From: Pedobacter xixiisoli
Lineage (GTDB): Bacteria > Bacteroidota > Bacteroidia > Sphingobacteriales > Sphingobacteriaceae
Reading direction: 5' to 3'
Assembly: GCF_900215335.1 (NCBI RefSeq)
Contig: NZ_OCMT01000003.1
Location: forward strand, 372,001-436,000
DNA: 64,000 bases
Shown: positions 44,801 to 52,964 of the stretch, in pieces
How the letters are laid out: the number at the start of each line of letters is the position of its first letter
Position numbering within the stretch: position 1 is the stretch's first letter
The notes under the pieces: model-generated
Seen by the model: the letters and a program-made list of their open reading frames with translations, nothing else
Database searches by the model: none
What the model was told of the DNA's origin: nothing
Program-made: the position numbers and the translations under genes

Positions 44801-45817
44801 ATGACCAAGATACTTATCATCTACACTGGAGGCACCATAGGCATGGTAAACGATGCCAAGACTGGTGTTCTAATCCCTTTTGATTTCGAGCAGATTAAAG
44901 AAAACGTTCCTGAGCTTGCCCGTTTGGATTACGAGATGGTGGTACACTCATTTGTGCCAATTATTGATTCTTCAAATATGCATCCAGACCAATGGAAGAT
45001 TTTGGCAGAATTAATTAAAAGTAATTATGATGAATTTGATGGGTTTGTAATCCTACATGGTTCAGACACCATGTCTTTCACCGCATCGGCCTTAAGTTTT
45101 ATGTTAAAGAACCTGGCAAAACCAGTGGTGCTAACAGGTTCTCAATTACCAATCGGCGAAATCCGTACAGATGCCAAAGAAAATTTAATTACAGCGTTGG
45201 AAATTGCAGCAACAAAAAGCAAGGGAAAAGCAGTAGTGCCAGAAGTTTGTATCTATTTTGATAACCAGTTATTCAGAGGTAATCGTTCAATAAAATACAA
45301 TACCGAAAAATTTGAAGCATTCCGTTCGCCAAACTATCCAATTTTGGCAGAAGCTGGTGTGCAGTTATCTTTTTTTCATAATGATATTCTACCAGTTCCA
45401 ACTGAGCCTTTTTATATCCAAACAAAGTTTGATGCCAATATCGGAGTATTAAAAATCTATCCAGGAATGACTGAAGAAGTGGTTTACGCGGTAACTAGGT
45501 CAAAGGTTAAAGCTATTGTGTTAGAAACTTTTGGCTCGGGTAACGCGACTACTGCTAAATGGTTTACTGATGCTTTGGCCGAAGCCATTGAAAATGGAAA
45601 GCACATTGTTGATATTTCTCAATGTCAACGTGGTTCGGTGCAATTAGGAATGTACGAAACTAGCAGCGAGTTAAAGAAAATGGGTGTAATTAGTGGTTAC
45701 GATATGACTTTTGAAACTGCAGTGACCAAATTGATGTATCTTTTAGGCGCAGATTTAACCGCGGAAGAAATTAAAGCACAAATGGAAGCGCCAATTGCAG
45801 GCGAGTTGACAAAATAG
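44801..45817 (+). CDS. ansA: Type I (cytoplasmic) L-asparaginase
   Basis: Hydrolyses asparagine to aspartate and ammonia. The 338-residue product lacks a signal peptide, consistent with the cytoplasmic form. Both threonine motifs are present: IYTGGTIGM (about 7-15) and VILHGSDTMSFTASAL (about 85-100), with the catalytic Lys in the LPIGEIRTDAKENL segment. A near-consensus TACTTTTT lies 2 bases before the ATG, so a leaderless transcript is possible. Confidence 0.93.
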   Translation: MTKILIIYTGGTIGMVNDAKTGVLIPFDFEQIKENVPELARLDYEMVVHSFVPIIDSSNMHPDQWKILAELIKSNYDEFDGFVILHGSDTMSFTASALSFMLKNLAKPVVLTGSQLPIGEIRTDAKENLITALEIAATKSKGKAVVPEVCIYFDNQLFRGNRSIKYNTEKFEAFRSPNYPILAEAGVQLSFFHNDILPVPTEPFYIQTKFDANIGVLKIYPGMTEEVVYAVTRSKVKAIVLETFGSGNATTAKWFTDALAEAIENGKHIVDISQCQRGSVQLGMYETSSELKKMGVISGYDMTFETAVTKLMYLLGADLTAEEIKAQMEAPIAGELTK

Positions 45818-45946
45818 TTTTTTGGATGTTTTGTTTTTTAGAACGCTAAATCTTTTTTGGACTTTCCGTCTAGTAACTTTCCGACTTCATTAAGTAAAAC
45901 TTCTGCAATTATGACCATCGTCACTGCTTCAACAAAGCAATAATCT

Positions 45947-45954
45947 TAACTTTG
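45947..45954 (+). promoter_or_regulatory. -7 element of the MBL-rhodanese gene
   Basis: TAACTTTG, 56 bases before the preferred ATG at 46011. Confidence 0.5.
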
Positions 45955-46010
45955 TAGATGATGCGAGACATCTCATGTCTCAAATCTCAATACTCATATC
46001 TAAAGAGAAA

Positions 46011-47426
46011 ATGAAGATAGAACAAATATACACCGGATGTTTGGCTGAAGCTGCCTATTACATAGAAAGCAATGGCGAAGCTGCTATTATCGACCCGCTT
46101 CGCGAAGTTGGCCCTTATCTTGCAAAGGCAGAACAAAACGGAGCGAAAATTAAATATATCTTTGAAACCCATTTTCATGCAGATTTTGTTTCAGGTCACG
46201 TTGATTTGGCGGAGAAATCTGGTGCTACTATTGTTTACGGACCAACGGCTACCACTGCTTTCGAAGCGCATATCGCAACAGATGGCGAGCAATTCAAAAT
46301 TGGCGATTTAACTATCACTGCTTTACATACACCAGGTCATACGTTAGAATCTACCACATATTTACTAACCGATGCTAATGGGAAAAACCATTGCATTTTC
46401 TCTGGAGATACCCTGTTTATTGGTGATGTTGGCCGCCCAGATTTAGCGCAAAAAGGCAGCCTAACCATGGATGATTTGGCGGGCATGCTTTACGATTCAC
46501 TAAACGAAAAAATAAAACCATTAGCAGATGAAGTGATCGTTTATCCTGGTCATGGTGCAGGTTCTGCTTGCGGCAAAAGTATGAGCAAGGAAACTTTCGA
46601 TACTTTGGGACACCAAAAGCAGGTGAATTATGCGCTAAAAGCCGAAACAAAAGAACAATTTATCAAAGAAGTAACTGACGGCATTTTGCCTCCACCACCA
46701 TATTTTGCAAAAAATGCAGCCATGAACAAAGGCGGCTACGAAAGTATCGACGAAGTTTTTGAAAAAGGTTTAAATTCTTTGCAGCCTCAAACGTTTGAAG
46801 ATTTAGCCAATCAAACCGATGCTTTAGTTTTAGATACTCGCGACCCACAAACTTTTGCAAAGGCATTTATCCCAAATGCCATCAACATTGGTTTAAACGG
46901 ACAATTTGCACCTTGGGTAGGCGCTTTAATTCCAGATTTAAAACAAAATATTTTATTGGTAACTGACGAAGGTAAGGCCAAAGAAACCATTACCCGTTTG
47001 GCTCGTGTAGGTTACGACAATACCATTGGTTATTTGGGAGGCGGTATCGAAGCCTGGCAAAATGCTGGAAAAGAAACAGATCAGATCACTTCCATTTCTG
47101 CAGAAGATTTCGAAAAGGCTTATCAAGAAAATCCAGCAGTTTTAGCTTTAGATGTACGCAAACCTGGAGAATACGAAGCAGAGCATTTAGAGTTTACGCA
47201 TCCACGTCCTTTAGATTATATTAATGATTGGACACACAAAGTAGATAGCAATAAAACTTATTATGTGCATTGTGCAGGCGGTTATCGCTCTATGATTGCA
47301 GCTTCAATCTTAAAAGCAAGAGGCATTGATAACGTGATCGATGTAGCTGGTGGTTATGGCGCTATAAAAAATACAGGCTTAAAACGTACAGATTTTGTGT
47401 GCCCGAGTAAAGTAGCGAAGGCGTAG
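46011..47426 (+). CDS. MBL-fold persulfide dioxygenase-like protein with two rhodanese domains
   Basis: A 471-residue fusion: an ETHE1/CstB-like metallo-beta-lactamase domain (about 1-230, metal motif THFHADFVSGH and later HTPGHT, SGDTLF, YPGHGAGSACG) and two rhodanese domains (about 255-355 and 370-465). The second rhodanese has the catalytic Cys loop HCAGGYRS; the first has TDEGKA at that place and is probably inactive. CstB of S. aureus, with similar architecture, oxidises low-molecular-weight persulfides to thiosulfate. The nearby ypdA and ytxJ genes suggest that bacillithiol persulfide may be the substrate. The start at 46011 (MKIEQIYTG) is preferred over 45975. Confidence 0.9.
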   Translation: MKIEQIYTGCLAEAAYYIESNGEAAIIDPLREVGPYLAKAEQNGAKIKYIFETHFHADFVSGHVDLAEKSGATIVYGPTATTAFEAHIATDGEQFKIGDLTITALHTPGHTLESTTYLLTDANGKNHCIFSGDTLFIGDVGRPDLAQKGSLTMDDLAGMLYDSLNEKIKPLADEVIVYPGHGAGSACGKSMSKETFDTLGHQKQVNYALKAETKEQFIKEVTDGILPPPPYFAKNAAMNKGGYESIDEVFEKGLNSLQPQTFEDLANQTDALVLDTRDPQTFAKAFIPNAINIGLNGQFAPWVGALIPDLKQNILLVTDEGKAKETITRLARVGYDNTIGYLGGGIEAWQNAGKETDQITSISAEDFEKAYQENPAVLALDVRKPGEYEAEHLEFTHPRPLDYINDWTHKVDSNKTYYVHCAGGYRSMIAASILKARGIDNVIDVAGGYGAIKNTGLKRTDFVCPSKVAKA

Positions 47427-47438
47427 TTTCATGATTTT

Positions 47439-47464
47439 GGGGCGAAAAATGTTTCGCCCGTACG
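47439..47464. repeat. Dispersed GGGGCGAAA...TTTCGCCCGTACG palindrome
   Basis: GGGGCGAAAAATGTTTCGCC continues into CGTACG, 12 bases after the stop of the MBL-rhodanese gene. Confidence 0.6.
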
Positions 47465-47560
47465 ATGGTAGCTTTTTCTCTAGGGTTTAGAAAAACGAAA
47501 TGACTACCAATCGCCAATTTCAGCCCCGCTTTACGCTATATTTTTTTGTGTACCTTTTAT

Positions 47561-47641
47561 CGTCATTTCGAACGTATGTGAGAAATCTAAAAAGATGCTG
47601 ATTAAAGAAAAGATTTCTCCTCGTTCCTCGTCGAAATGACG
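47561..47641. repeat. REP-like long hairpin
   Basis: The 11-bp ends CGTCATTTCGA/TCGAAATGACG and an inner 9-bp pair GAGAAATCT/AGATTTCTC form an 81-bp imperfect hairpin. Confidence 0.65.
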
Positions 47642-47693
47642 AAACAAAAAAGATAACGCTCCAATCGGGTTTAAAAATTAAAGAAACCAAAAC

Positions 47694-48668
47694 GTGGCAA
47701 CAGAAAACCAACATTACGACGTGCTCATTATCGGCGCTGGCCCCATCGGTCTGGCCTGTGGTATCGAAGCACAAAAAGCAGGAAAGAGCTATATCATTAT
47801 AGAAAAAGGTCCACTGGTAAATAGCCTGTACCACTATCCAGTTTTCATGACTTTCTTTTCTACCTCGCAAAAATTGGAGATAGGAGAGGTGCCCTTTGTG
47901 AGTATCAGCAATAAGCCTAATCGCAACGAAGCTTTAGAGTATTATCGTCGCGTAGCCGAGAAGTTTGAATTAAACATCCACCTTTTCGAAACGGTAAACA
48001 GCAATAAAAAGCTTGCGGATGGTAGTTTTGAAGTCAATACAAGCAAAGCAAAGTATTCCGCTAAAAATGTAATTATCGCTACTGGTTTTTATGACGTACC
48101 AGTACTTATGAATATTGCTGGTGAAGCGCTACCGAAAGTAAAACATTACTATCAAGATCCACACTTGTATGCTTTTAGTAAGGTATTGGTAGTTGGAGCC
48201 AACAATTCGGCTATCGACGTAGCTTTAGAAACCTATAGAAAAGGTGCTGAGGTAACTTTAGTGATTCGTGGTAATGAAATTGGTTCTTATGTGAAATATT
48301 GGGTGCGTCCAGACATAGAAAACCGAATAAAAGAAGGTGACATCAAAGTTTATTATCAAAGTGAACTTGCTGCTATCTCGGAAACCACAGTAACCATAAA
48401 AACTCCAGAAGGTAAAGTTGAACTAGCCAATGATTTTGTACTAGCAATGACCGGCTACACACCAAATTTCGCTTTGCTTAAACAATTGGGAGTAGAGCTA
48501 GATACGACTAATTATCCCGAGCATAACCCAGAAACGATGGAAACTAACTTGCAGGGATTGTACTTGGCAGGCGTAGTTTGCGGTGGTGTTGATACTCATA
48601 AGTGGTTCATCGAAAATTCGCGAGTGCATGCAACGCAGATTATGGAGCATATTTTGAGTAAGCACTAG
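47694..48668 (+). CDS. ypdA: YpdA-family bacillithiol disulfide reductase
   Basis: A 324-residue thioredoxin-reductase-like flavoprotein proposed to reduce bacillithiol disulfide with NADPH. FAD motif IIGAGPIGLACGIEA (about 12-26), NADPH motif VVGANNSAIDVALE (about 165-178) and YpdA-specific FMTFFSTSQKLEIGEVPFVS (about 52-71). The CxxC pair of thioredoxin reductase is absent. In S. aureus a Cys in GGGPCG is important; here that place is Ile, with a Cys four residues later. It uses a GTG start. It follows the MBL-rhodanese gene after a 267-base gap full of repeats. Confidence 0.9.
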   Translation: MATENQHYDVLIIGAGPIGLACGIEAQKAGKSYIIIEKGPLVNSLYHYPVFMTFFSTSQKLEIGEVPFVSISNKPNRNEALEYYRRVAEKFELNIHLFETVNSNKKLADGSFEVNTSKAKYSAKNVIIATGFYDVPVLMNIAGEALPKVKHYYQDPHLYAFSKVLVVGANNSAIDVALETYRKGAEVTLVIRGNEIGSYVKYWVRPDIENRIKEGDIKVYYQSELAAISETTVTIKTPEGKVELANDFVLAMTGYTPNFALLKQLGVELDTTNYPEHNPETMETNLQGLYLAGVVCGGVDTHKWFIENSRVHATQIMEHILSKH

Positions 48669-49081
48669 CGCCCGTCATTTCGAGCGTAGCCGAGAAATCT
48701 TTTGAGTTAGCAACAAATAAGGTTTCAAAATTCAAAGATCTCTCCATTTCGTTGCAATTCAGTCGAGATAACGATAGTACAGCAGAGGTTCAATAAACGG
48801 GATTTTAACGGAAATCCTTTTTGGAATTCACTTCGAACGCAGAGAGAAATCTCAAAAATAAGTGCTTTTAAGTAACAGATTTCTCTCTGTGTTTAAAATG
48901 ACGGCAAGAGAATACAAAAAGATTGTAGCCTAAAGCCCGACTTTCGGTAGTACTCAGCATAAGCACTGCTTTTCTATAAATTATCGGCGTTTTTACTAAC
49001 TTTGCGGTTTCAAAATTGTTTGAGATAATGAGTGTATAGATGCTTCGCATTTAAATACTAAATACTAATATCTTTTAAAGA
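48669..49081. repeat. 413-bp gap with REP-like repeats and the aguB promoter
   Basis: From 48672 to 48790 a CGTCATTTCGAGCGTAGCCG block is followed by CGAGATAACG-type remnants; near 48850-48903 there is AGAGAGAAATCTC...AGATTTCTCTCT. No coding frame. The right part holds TAACTTTG (48997-49004). Confidence 0.5.
48997..49004 (+). promoter_or_regulatory. -7 element of the aguB-aguA transcript
   Basis: TAACTTTG, with a T-rich stretch 23 bases upstream; 77 bases before the aguB ATG. Confidence 0.5.
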
Positions 49082-49957
49082 ATGAGCAAAGTAAAAGTAG
49101 GAATGGTACAGATGACCTGTACTGCCAATAAGCAGGAAAACTTAGATAAAGCGATTGCACAAGTGAGGGAAGCAGCTGCAAAAGGTGCTCAAATTGTGTG
49201 TTTGCAAGAGCTTTTTACGTCGCTTTACTTCTGTGACGTAGAAGATTACGATAATTTCGATTTGGCGGAGAAAATCCCTGGTCCATCTACAGATGCTTTG
49301 CAGACGGTAGCCAAAGAATTGGGCGTAGTAATTATTGCTTCGTTATTCGAAAAACGTGCAGAAGGTTTATACCACAATACCACTGCAGTTTTAGATGCTG
49401 ATGGTAGTTATTTAGGTAAATATCGCAAAATGCACATCCCTGATGACCCTGCTTATTACGAGAAATTTTACTTCACACCAGGCGATTTAGGTTATAAAGT
49501 TTTCAAAACTAAATTTGCAACCATCGGTATTTTAATCTGTTGGGATCAGTGGTACCCAGAAGCGTCGCGTATTACAGCATTAATGGGTGCCGATATCATG
49601 TTTTATCCTACAGCTATTGGTTGGGATACCACACAAGACGAAGAAACCAACGAAGATCAATACAATGCTTGGCAAACCATCCAACGTTCGCATTCGGTAG
49701 CTAATGGATTACCGGTAATCAGCGTAAATCGTGTGGGTTTCGAGCAAGAAGGACGTATGAAGTTTTGGGGAGGAAGTTTCGCAACCAATGCGCAAGGCAA
49801 ATTATTGTACTTGGCATCACATGATAAAGAAGAAACCACAGTAGTAGATATCGACTTGAAGCAAAGTGATTATATCCGCAAACACTGGCCTTTCTTGAGA
49901 GATAGAAGAATTGATTCGTATCAGCCAATTACGAAGAGATATATAGACGAGGATTAA
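49082..49957 (+). CDS. aguB: N-carbamoylputrescine amidase
   Basis: Converts N-carbamoylputrescine to putrescine, CO2 and ammonia. The 291-residue nitrilase-fold protein has the Glu-Lys-Cys triad: QELF (E about 43), KYRKMHIPDD (K about 120) and GILICWDQWYPE (C about 157). The length and the YFTPGDLGYKVFKT and FWGGSF segments match plant and bacterial AguB. The partner aguA lies downstream, separated by the inserted four-helix-bundle gene. Confidence 0.94.
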   Translation: MSKVKVGMVQMTCTANKQENLDKAIAQVREAAAKGAQIVCLQELFTSLYFCDVEDYDNFDLAEKIPGPSTDALQTVAKELGVVIIASLFEKRAEGLYHNTTAVLDADGSYLGKYRKMHIPDDPAYYEKFYFTPGDLGYKVFKTKFATIGILICWDQWYPEASRITALMGADIMFYPTAIGWDTTQDEETNEDQYNAWQTIQRSHSVANGLPVISVNRVGFEQEGRMKFWGGSFATNAQGKLLYLASHDKEETTVVDIDLKQSDYIRKHWPFLRDRRIDSYQPITKRYIDED

Positions 49958-49960
49958 AAG

Positions 49961-50484
49961 GAAGTCCGCAAGTTTTTAGTCCGTAAGTCCGAAAGAGATT
50001 TTCAAAGACAATTTGTATATTTCAGTTTACCTTAGAAATAATAACTTATGTCATTTAAATTTGAAAAACTAAAAGTTTGGCAAAAATCGCTAGACTTAGC
50101 TGACGAAATTGATAAATTAACAAAGACATTTCCAAAAGAAGAACTATTTATTCTAACATCGCAAATTAAAAGGGCCGCAGACTCAATCTCTTTAAATATT
50201 GCTGAAGGAAGTACAGGTCAGAGTAATGCAGAATTCACCAGATTTTTACGATATGCATTACGTTCTGATATTGAAGTAGTGGGTTGCTTACACCTTGCCA
50301 AACGTAGAAAATATTTACAGGAAGAACATTTTACAAAGCTCTATGCTTCTTGCGAAGAGGTGTTAGTGATGATAAATGGTCTAATAAAATCATTAAAATA
50401 ATGTCTAAGTATACACACCATAAGTCTGAGCACCGTGCTTCTGGAATCAAATCATCGGACTTTCCGACTTTCCAACTTTCTGAC
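49961..50484. mobile_element. Candidate small mobile element carrying the four-helix-bundle gene
   Basis: The left end (49961-49997) contains AGTCCGCAAG and AGTCCGTAAGTCCGAAAG; the right end (50456-50484) contains CGGACTTTCCGACTTTCC. These are imperfect inverted copies of one another. The element begins 3 bases after the aguB stop and ends inside the aguA coding sequence. A solitary related piece (GGACTTTCCG...CTTTCCGACTT) is near 45858-45886. No transposase is present, so it would be non-autonomous or use the encoded protein. Confidence 0.5.
50048..50401 (+). CDS. Four-helix-bundle protein (23S rRNA intervening-sequence family)
   Basis: A 117-residue all-helical protein of the PF05635 type, first seen in intervening sequences of 23S rRNA and related to the accessory Avd protein of diversity-generating retroelements. 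Family features: FEKLKVWQKSLDLADEID at the N-terminus, AADSISLNIAEGS (about 44-56) and FLRYALRSDIEVVG (about 66-79). The stop codon overlaps the aguA ATG (TAATG), so aguA is translationally coupled to it. The function is unknown; members often lie between repeats. It interrupts the aguB-aguA pair, which indicates a late arrival. Confidence 0.88.
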   Translation: MSFKFEKLKVWQKSLDLADEIDKLTKTFPKEELFILTSQIKRAADSISLNIAEGSTGQSNAEFTRFLRYALRSDIEVVGCLHLAKRRKYLQEEHFTKLYASCEEVLVMINGLIKSLK

Positions 50485-51510
50485 ACGCCTAAGAAACAAG
50501 GGTTTGCATTCCCAGCAGAGTGGGCAAAACATGAAGCTACTTGGCTAAGCTGGCCGCATAAAGAAGCTTCTTGGCCCGGTAAAATTGAAACTATTTACCA
50601 GCCTTATTGTGAGTTCATCAAGATTGTTGCTACTGGAGAAAAAGTACGCATCAATGTAAAAGATGAGGCAATGAAAACTTTTGCTACTGCCGAATTGGAA
50701 AAAGTGAGTGCTGATTTAAGTCAAATAGAATTTTATTTTAACGAAACTAACGATGCCTGGTGTCGCGACCACGGACCTGCATTTGTGGTAAAAGCAAACG
50801 AAAAAGCAGTTGTAGATTGGGGTTACAATGCTTGGGGAGACAAATATCCTCCATACGATTTAGATGATGTAGTACCGACTAAGATAGCTCAGCATTTCAA
50901 CTTACCATTGTTCACTCCAGATATTGTAATGGAAGGTGGTTCGGTGGAGTTTAATGGTGCAGGAACTATCTTAACCAGCGAAGCTTGTTTGTTGAACGAA
51001 AATAGAAATCCGCATTTAAACAGAGAGCAGATAGAAACTTATTTGAAAGAGTTTTATGGTGCAGAGCAGATTTTATGGGTAGGCGATGGTATTGTTGGAG
51101 ATGATACAGATGGCCACATTGACGACATCACTCGTTTTGTAAATGAAGACACTGTTTTGACGGTAGTAGAAAGCAATCCGCTAGACGAAAACTACTTGCT
51201 GTTAAAAGAAAATTTGGAGCGTTTAAAGGAAATGACTTTGTTAGATGGTAGAAAATTTAAAATTGTCGAGTTGCCAATGCCGTCACCAGTAATCTACGAC
51301 GACACCCGTTTACCAGCTTCATACGCTAATTTTTACATCGCTAATGCTGCGGTAATTGTTCCAATTTTTAATGATGTGAACGACCAAAAAGCTTTAGATA
51401 TTATTCAAGGTTGTTTCCCTGATAGACCTGTAGTTGGCATCAACTCGGTAGATATCATTTGGGGATTGGGTAGTTTCCATTGTTTAAGTCAGCAGGAGCC
51501 AGCAGTTTAG
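50401..51510 (+). CDS. aguA: Agmatine deiminase with an element-derived N-terminus
   Basis: Converts agmatine to N-carbamoylputrescine; with AguB it forms a route to putrescine. The 369-residue product has the guanidino-group modifying fold, with WCRDHGP (about 120), GDDTDGHIDD (about 237) and the catalytic Cys in GSFHCLSQQ near the end. The conserved family sequence begins at about residue 28 (PKKQGFAFPAEW). The first ~27 residues are not family-like and are encoded by the right end of the inserted repeat element (SSDFPTFQLSD). The ATG at 50401 overlaps the upstream stop; an in-frame ATG at 50350 inside the upstream gene is unlikely. Confidence 0.93.
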   Translation: MSKYTHHKSEHRASGIKSSDFPTFQLSDTPKKQGFAFPAEWAKHEATWLSWPHKEASWPGKIETIYQPYCEFIKIVATGEKVRINVKDEAMKTFATAELEKVSADLSQIEFYFNETNDAWCRDHGPAFVVKANEKAVVDWGYNAWGDKYPPYDLDDVVPTKIAQHFNLPLFTPDIVMEGGSVEFNGAGTILTSEACLLNENRNPHLNREQIETYLKEFYGAEQILWVGDGIVGDDTDGHIDDITRFVNEDTVLTVVESNPLDENYLLLKENLERLKEMTLLDGRKFKIVELPMPSPVIYDDTRLPASYANFYIANAAVIVPIFNDVNDQKALDIIQGCFPDRPVVGINSVDIIWGLGSFHCLSQQEPAV

Positions 51511-51545
51511 TTTGCAGTGCCAACAGTTAAATAACCACTGCCTTT

Positions 51546-51612
51546 GTCATCCTGAGCCTGTCGAAGGATTATGCAAAAGTAATGATAGTCTTCGACAAGC
51601 TCAGACTGACAA
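51546..51612. repeat. REP-like hairpin, left copy flanking the GIY-YIG remnant
   Basis: GTCATCCTGAGCCTGTCGAA...CTTCGACAAGCTCAG...TGACA forms a hairpin with a 15-bp stem (14 of 15 pairs). Same orientation as the copy at 52011-52090. Confidence 0.7.
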
Positions 51613-51652
51613 GCGTATTAAACCAAAGAGTAATTTTTTATCCCAAATATCC

Positions 51653-51939
51653 ATAATTACTTCGTTTACATATTAGAATGTGCAGATGGAAGTTATTATG
51701 TAGGCGTGACTAATGATTTAGAAATTAGAATTGAGCAACATGATAGCGGTTATGATCCAAAGGCATATACTTTTACTCGGCGTCCTGTAGTGCTTAAATA
51801 TTATCAACGATTTACTTTGATAGAGCAAGCCATCGAATTTGAAAAGCAATTGAAGGGTTGGAGTAGAAAAAAGAAAGAAGCACTTTTCAATGAAGATTGG
51901 GACGAAGTAAAAAGATTATCCAACCTTAAAAAGAAATAA
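51653..51939 (+). pseudogene. GIY-YIG endonuclease gene that has lost its start codon
   Basis: In one open frame from 51655 to the TAA at 51939 the translation reads NYFVYILECADGSYYVGVTN, then EIRIEQH, FTRRPVVLKYY and EFEKQLKGWSRKKKEAL. This is a complete small GIY-YIG nuclease of the UPF0213/COG2827 type (about 95 residues). No ATG precedes it: the bases where the start should be read AT-AAT-TAC, as if the G of ATG had been deleted. The only later in-frame start (GTG, 51706) would remove the catalytic tyrosines. Hence a pseudogene, unless the missing base is a sequencing error. Two copies of a REP-like repeat flank it. Confidence 0.65.
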
Positions 51940-52010
51940 TAACTTTGTGCAAATTGTCTTCGACGACTTGTTCCACGACACTAAGGATTAAAGGAACTCC
52001 TTAAATAGGT

Positions 52011-52090
52011 GTCATCCTGAGCCTGTCGAAGGATATTAAAAAGATAAATATTAAGTCTAAAGTTAGTCTTCGACAAGCTCAGACTGACAA
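52011..52090. repeat. REP-like hairpin, right copy flanking the GIY-YIG remnant
   Basis: GTCATCCTGAGCCTGTCGAA...CTTCGACAAGCTCAG...TGACA, nearly identical to 51546-51612 with a different loop. A diverged member lies at 58216-58270. Confidence 0.7.
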
Positions 52091-52101
52091 ACTGAATAAA
52101 A

Positions 52102-52845
52102 ATGAAATTACTAGAAGGAAAAACAGCACTAATTACAGGTGCGTCAAAAGGAATAGGAAGAAAAATTGCAGAAGAATTTGCAAAACATGGCGCTAACGTA
52201 GCTTTCACTTATCTATCATCGGTAGAAAAAGGACAAGCTTTAGAGCAAGAATTGCAAGCTTTCGGCACACAAGTAAAAGGTTACCGTTCTGATGCTTCAA
52301 AATTTGATGAAGCAGAGCAATTAATCAACGATATCGTTGCTGATTTCGGCGCTTTAGATATCGTAGTGAACAATGCTGGGATCACAAAAGACGGTTTATT
52401 GATGCGCATGAGCGAAGAAAATTGGGATGACGTGATTAACGTAAACTTGAAATCTATCTTCAATGTAACTAAAGCTGCTTCTAAAGTAATGATGAAGGCT
52501 CGTAAAGGTGTTTTCATTAATATGAGTTCTGTAGTTGGTGTACAAGGTAATGCTGGTCAGGCTAATTATGCGGCTTCAAAAGCGGGTATTATCGGCTTTA
52601 CCAAATCGGTAGCTAAAGAGTTGGGTTCTCGTAACATCCGTGCAAACGTAGTTGCGCCAGGTTTCATCAAAACCGAAATGACAGAGGTTTTAGACCCTGC
52701 GGTTGTTGCTGGTTGGGAAAAAGATATTCCATTGAAACGTGCTGGCGAAACAGAAGATATCGCTAATGTTTGTGTGTTTTTAGCTTCAGATATGAGCGCT
52801 TACGTAACCGGACAAACGCTTTCTGTTTGCGGCGGAATGCTGTAA
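52102..52845 (+). CDS. fabG: 3-oxoacyl-[acyl-carrier-protein] reductase
   Basis: NADPH-dependent reduction of 3-oxoacyl-ACP in fatty acid elongation. The 247-residue classical SDR shows GASKGIGRKIAEEF (about 13-26), NNAG (about 90), and the catalytic Ser and YAASK (S about 142, Tyr about 155, Lys about 159). It ends with the usual TGQTLSVCGGML. It is alone rather than in a fab cluster, so another SDR role is possible, but similarity to FabG is high throughout. Confidence 0.92.
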   Translation: MKLLEGKTALITGASKGIGRKIAEEFAKHGANVAFTYLSSVEKGQALEQELQAFGTQVKGYRSDASKFDEAEQLINDIVADFGALDIVVNNAGITKDGLLMRMSEENWDDVINVNLKSIFNVTKAASKVMMKARKGVFINMSSVVGVQGNAGQANYAASKAGIIGFTKSVAKELGSRNIRANVVAPGFIKTEMTEVLDPAVVAGWEKDIPLKRAGETEDIANVCVFLASDMSAYVTGQTLSVCGGML

Positions 52846-52887
52846 AATAGGGATAAGGAATTAGGTAAAAGATGCAAGTTATTCTAG

Positions 52888-52925
52888 TCGTCATTGCGAG
52901 GAGGAACGACGAAGCAATCTTTCAT
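52888..52925. repeat. REP-like repeat copy
   Basis: CGTCATTGCGAGGAGGAACG followed by ACGAAGCAATCTTTCAT, matching the copy at 5861-5900 at most positions. Confidence 0.55.
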
Positions 52926-52932
52926 CAATAAA

Positions 52933-52964
52933 AAAATGCATAGTTGTAATTAGCTATGCATTTT
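52933..52964 (+). terminator. Terminator after fabG
   Basis: Perfect 11-bp stem AAAATGCATAG/CTATGCATTTT with T-run. A second hairpin with a T-run (AAAGCCA/TGGCTTT) is at 52990-53011. Confidence 0.75.

Noticed and set aside
50350..50400. Longer aguA starting at 50350
   Set aside because: The upstream codons lie inside the four-helix-bundle gene; the TAATG overlap at 50401 is a far better start.
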